DNA of 64,000 bases from Salinisphaera sp. T31B1 (GTDB lineage: Bacteria; Pseudomonadota; Gammaproteobacteria; Nevskiales; Salinisphaeraceae): positions 1 through 64,000 of the forward strand of contig NZ_APNH01000002.1 of the NCBI RefSeq assembly GCF_040361275.1, written 5' to 3'. A program made the position numbers and the translations under genes. Under the pieces are notes generated by a model. The model was given only the letters and a program-made list of their open reading frames with translations, ran no database searches and was not told where the DNA came from. Of the stretch, positions 60,920-64,000 are shown in pieces. Within the stretch, counting starts at the first letter, position 1. Each line of letters starts with the position of its first letter.

Positions 60920-61648
60920 ATGAACGACGTCATGAAAAAACGGGTGGTCGGTGCAGTCGTGCTGGTCATACTCGGCGTGCTACTGCCGCTGCTGCTGGCT
61001 CGCTGTCTGCACGGCGACGGGGGCGCCGACAGCGCGTCGATGCGTGTTTACGAGGTCACGCCGGATGGTCAGGCGCGTCCCGCAGACGGCTCCGAAGCGG
61101 CCAAGGTGGCTGGCCAGCAGACCGATAAGCGCCGCGGCCAGCAGAGCGAATCCGCCGCCGGGCCGGTCGATGGCTCGACCGGCGCGCCGCGGCCGCAGGC
61201 CGTCTCTCCGTCTGCCGATACCACCAACGACGCAGACGACGATGCGTCGTTCGACACGCCGCCGGTTCAGGGCGGTCGCAGCGACAGTCGTCAGACCGCT
61301 TCGGCAACCCCGGCCCCCGACCGGGCCGAGCCGGAACCGGCCGCGAGTTCTGCAAACGCCGCATCTTCGACTGCGCCTGCCCAAGCCAATACGTCGCTGC
61401 GCAAGACAGGCAGCGACGGCAGTGGCTGGGTGATCCAGGTGGCCAGTTTCGGTGACGAAGCCAACGCCAAACGCCTCGCCACCCAGCTAAACGCCGACTA
61501 TCGCGCCTTCTATCGGGCAGGCAATGTCAACGGCAAGACGTGGTATCGCGTGCGCATCGGGCCCTTCGACAGCGAGTCGCAGGCGCAGACGGTGGCGGCC
61601 CGCCTGCGGCAGCAAGGGCGTTCGACGCTCGTTCAGCGGGCCGAATGA
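60920..61648 (+). CDS. dedD: DedD-like SPOR-domain protein
   Basis: 242-aa bitopic inner-membrane protein: short cytoplasmic start, one TM helix (~9-27, VVGAVVLVILGVLLPLLLA), a long Ala/Ser/Pro/acidic periplasmic linker, and a C-terminal SPOR domain (~165-240; WVIQVASFGDEANAKRLATQ, WYRVRIGPFDSESQAQTVAA). SPOR domains bind denuded peptidoglycan at the septum, and E. coli DedD helps constriction. Position between folC and cvpA matches dedD. Confidence 0.93.
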   Translation: MNDVMKKRVVGAVVLVILGVLLPLLLARCLHGDGGADSASMRVYEVTPDGQARPADGSEAAKVAGQQTDKRRGQQSESAAGPVDGSTGAPRPQAVSPSADTTNDADDDASFDTPPVQGGRSDSRQTASATPAPDRAEPEPAASSANAASSTAPAQANTSLRKTGSDGSGWVIQVASFGDEANAKRLATQLNADYRAFYRAGNVNGKTWYRVRIGPFDSESQAQTVAARLRQQGRSTLVQRAE

Positions 61649-61724
61649 GCCGTATCGGCGGCCGCGCCTCGCAGCGTTTGCTAGACTTGGCGCCTGAACG
61701 CAACACCGTGCACGAGCGGGTGTG

Positions 61725-62258
61725 ATGATCTGGGTGGATATCGCCATACTTGCGGTGGTCGCGTTGTCTGCGGTCATCGGCTTCTTCCGCGGTTTTCTGC
61801 GCGAAGCAGTGGGTCTTGCGACATGGATCTTTGCCTTCTATGTCGCGTTCGTATTCGCCGAAGCGGGCGCGACGTTCCTGTCCCAATGGATTACCTCGGC
61901 CTCGGCGCAGTTGGCCGTGGCCTTCGTGGTCATCTTCATCGCCGTGCTGATCGTCGGCGCATTGATCAACTTCCTGGTCGGCCGGCTGGTCAGCCAGACC
62001 GGATTCGCCGGCACCGACCGTGCCCTGGGCGGTGCATTCGGGGTGCTCCGCGGCGTTGCCGTGCTCGTGGTGCTGGTGCTGCTGGCCGGCGTGACCCCGG
62101 TGCCGCGCGACGACTGGTGGCAGCAATCGATCTTCATCGGACATCTGGAAGCCGGCGCGCTGTGGGCGCGCGATTTCCTGCCCCCGGATCTGGCCGCCGC
62201 GGTGACCTATCCCGATGCGCCCAGCGCGGCGCCGGCCTCTCGAACACCCTCGACTTGA
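61725..62258 (+). CDS. cvpA: CvpA family membrane protein
   Basis: 177-aa inner-membrane protein with about four TM helices. The family start is clear: [20 protein letters not shown], then [20 protein letters not shown]. CvpA is needed for colicin V production in E. coli and affects envelope and bile tolerance; its molecular role is unclear. An in-frame GTG directly before the ATG is an alternative. It precedes purF as in E. coli. Confidence 0.95.
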   Translation: MIWVDIAILAVVALSAVIGFFRGFLREAVGLATWIFAFYVAFVFAEAGATFLSQWITSASAQLAVAFVVIFIAVLIVGALINFLVGRLVSQTGFAGTDRALGGAFGVLRGVAVLVVLVLLAGVTPVPRDDWWQQSIFIGHLEAGALWARDFLPPDLAAAVTYPDAPSAAPASRTPST

Positions 62259-62271
62259 ACTGGTCCTACTT

Positions 62272-63783
62272 ATGTGCGGCATCGTTGGCATCGTCTCTCA
62301 CACCCCGGTCAATCAGGAACTCTATGATGCGCTGACCGTTCTCCAGCACCGGGGGCAGGATGCCGCGGGCATCGTGACCACGGCCGGTGGCCGGCTGTTC
62401 CTGCGTAAGGACAACGGCCTGGTGCGAGACGTCTTCCGAACCGACCATATGCTGCGGTTGCAGGGCAACGCCGGTGTCGGTCATGTGCGTTATCCGACGG
62501 CCGGCGTGGAGACCAGCGCCGAGGCGCAGCCGTTCTATGTCAACACGCCCTACGGCATCTGTCTGTCTCATAACGGCAACCTCACCAACGCCGAGCAGCT
62601 CGGAGAAGAGCTGTTCCGCTCGGATCGTCGTCATCTGAATACCGATTCGGATTCGGAGATCCTGCTCAACGTCTTCGCCCACGAGCTGATGCGCGGAGAG
62701 CGGCTCGAACTGTGTCCGGACGATATCTTCGAAGCCGTCGGCGCCGTGCATCGGCGCTGTAGCGGCGGATACGCCGCGACGGCGTTGATCACCGGTTACG
62801 GACTGATTGGCTTTCGCGATCCGCACGGTATCCGGCCGGTGGTCTACGGCAAGCGCGAAACCGAAGCCGGCACCGATTACATGATCGCTTCCGAGTCGGT
62901 CGCACTCGACGCGCTCGGCTACGAGCTCATCGATGACATCAACCCGGGCGAATGCGTGGTGATCACGCTCGACGGCCAGTTGCATGTCCGCCAGTGTGCC
63001 GATCATCCGGTCTATTCGCCGTGCATTTTCGAGTATGTCTATCTTTCGCGTCCGGACTCGGTGATCGACGACGTCTATGTCTATAAGGCCCGGCTGCGTA
63101 TGGGCACCTATCTGGCCGAGAAGATAAAACGGGAATGGCCGGATCACGATATCGATGTGGTGATTCCTATCCCCTCGACCAGTCGCACCGCCGCGGTCGA
63201 GCTCGCCAGCCAGCTCGAGGTCAAGTATCGCGAGGGGTTCATCAAGAACCGTTATATCGGTCGGACCTTCATCATGCCGGGCCAGCAGCAGCGTGCGAAG
63301 TCGGTGCGCCAGAAGCTTAATCCGATCGATCTGGAATTCGCCGACAAGAACGTGCTTCTGGTCGACGACTCGATCGTGCGGGGGACGACCTCGCGTCAGA
63401 TCATCGAGATGGCCCGCGAGGCGGGCGCGGCGAAGGTGTATTTCGCCTCGGCGGCGCCGCCGGTACGCTACCCCAACGTGTATGGCATCGACATGCCCAG
63501 CGCTCACGAGCTGGTAGCCCACGGCCACACCGAAGACGAGATCGCAGAAATCATCGGCGCCGATCGGCTGATCTATCAGGACATGGCCGATCTGGAGCGA
63601 GCGGTCAGCGACGGCAACCCCGAGCTGACTCGTTTCGAGGACTCGGTGTTTTCGGGCGACTATGTCACCGCCGACATCAGTGCGGCCTATCTCGAGCAGC
63701 TCGAGCTGTTCAGGGCGGACGCGGCGCGCGAAGATCGTCGAAACAAGGATAACGCCGTGCTCGAACTGCACAACGACGGGTAG
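62272..63783 (+). CDS. purF: Amidophosphoribosyltransferase
   Basis: First committed step of purine synthesis: PRPP plus glutamine to phosphoribosylamine. The 503-aa product starts [20 protein letters not shown]; Cys2 becomes the N-terminal nucleophile after Met removal, which fixes the start at 62272. [15 protein letters not shown] marks the class II glutaminase half. The phosphoribosyltransferase half has the PRPP loop [20 protein letters not shown]. No strong ribosome site is visible. E. coli purF is PurR-controlled; no obvious PurR box was seen. Confidence 0.98.
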   Translation: MCGIVGIVSHTPVNQELYDALTVLQHRGQDAAGIVTTAGGRLFLRKDNGLVRDVFRTDHMLRLQGNAGVGHVRYPTAGVETSAEAQPFYVNTPYGICLSHNGNLTNAEQLGEELFRSDRRHLNTDSDSEILLNVFAHELMRGERLELCPDDIFEAVGAVHRRCSGGYAATALITGYGLIGFRDPHGIRPVVYGKRETEAGTDYMIASESVALDALGYELIDDINPGECVVITLDGQLHVRQCADHPVYSPCIFEYVYLSRPDSVIDDVYVYKARLRMGTYLAEKIKREWPDHDIDVVIPIPSTSRTAAVELASQLEVKYREGFIKNRYIGRTFIMPGQQQRAKSVRQKLNPIDLEFADKNVLLVDDSIVRGTTSRQIIEMAREAGAAKVYFASAAPPVRYPNVYGIDMPSAHELVAHGHTEDEIAEIIGADRLIYQDMADLERAVSDGNPELTRFEDSVFSGDYVTADISAAYLEQLELFRADAAREDRRNKDNAVLELHNDG

Positions 63784-63865
63784 CGCGCTCAGGCATGGCC
63801 GGGTCGGCCTGCGTCGGCCCGGTTGCCTGTGGCAGCCGGGCGTTTCATACTGCGCGGGCGCCGAT

Positions 63866-63893
63866 TTGAAACAGCTTGCGGGCGCCCTATAAG
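63866..63893 (+). promoter_or_regulatory. Sigma-70-like promoter after purF
   Basis: TTGAAA (63866-63871), 16-nt spacing, TATAAG (63888-63893). It is the best -35/-10 pair seen in the window. Predicted start is near 63900, with a terminator 20-50 nt downstream. Confidence 0.55.
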
Positions 63894-63918
63894 TACGGCT
63901 AAACGGTCAAGGGACAGC

Positions 63919-63952
63919 AAGCCTGCTCGCGTGATTACGCAGCGGGCTTTTT
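63919..63952 (+). terminator. Rho-independent terminator downstream of purF
   Basis: A 9-bp stem (63919-63927/63941-63949, one G-T pair) with an inner 4-bp stem (gcgt/acgc) is followed by TTTTT. It could end purF transcription or a short RNA starting at the promoter near 63866. Confidence 0.8.
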
Positions 63953-64000
63953 CGTGTCCGGTTGTGGCCCGAGCCGCCACGCGGTGCAGGGCGATCATCG

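Noticed and set aside
63789-63998. Minus-strand open frame at the right end
   Set aside because: Crosses the promoter and terminator hairpins and has no family resemblance.

Overview
This 64 kb window is chromosomal DNA from a high-G+C gammaproteobacterium. The gene order matches two conserved pseudomonad-type neighbourhoods: infA-aat-ftsK-lolA-rarA-serS-cysG, and LysR-leuC-leuD-leuB-fimV-truA-trpF-accD-folC-dedD-cvpA-purF. The genus cannot be fixed from sequence alone; a halophilic or marine lineage such as Salinisphaera is my guess (low confidence). No phage, transposase, CRISPR array, tRNA or rRNA gene was recognised.

Layout. 1-1264 is gene-free and packed with composite multi-hairpin repeats. 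1265-4286 holds an unknown membrane-anchored protein, two type IV pilin genes (one with a good sigma-54 promoter) and infA. 4351-12279 holds aat with a FemAB-like GNAT-fold gene, a small unknown gene, ftsK, lolA, a VanZ-like gene and rarA. 12333-19617 is an insertion relative to the usual rarA-serS order: a HAD hydrolase, a DcaP-like porin and a convergent CrbR/CrbS-like two-component pair. After serS comes a second copy of the composite repeat (20929-21604), then a sulfur block (cysB, TSUP permease, cysG), a Bax-inhibitor-1 family protein and a secreted nuclease.

26793-32987 is a signalling operon: a CHASE3 hybrid kinase with three receivers, CheR, a stand-alone CheB and a receiver-GGDEF diguanylate cyclase. 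No chemoreceptor or CheA is nearby. xseB, parE, parC and a FimX-like degenerate GGDEF/EAL protein follow. 39898-42598 is the EF-P beta-lysylation module (epmB divergent from efp-epmA). Next come psd, prmB, aroC, a TPR protein with two tandem NTF2-like domains, and a LysR regulator divergent from leuC. From 48401 to 63783 everything is on the plus strand: leucine biosynthesis, fimV, truA, trpFBA, accD, folC, a SPOR protein, cvpA and purF, many linked by 4-bp start/stop overlaps.

Two themes cross the window. One is c-di-GMP and type IV pili: two pilins, a sigma-54 promoter, a FimX-like receptor, an active-looking diguanylate cyclase and FimV. The other is a repeat family whose hairpin stems differ between copies by paired, compensatory changes. 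The repeats are the least explained element here.
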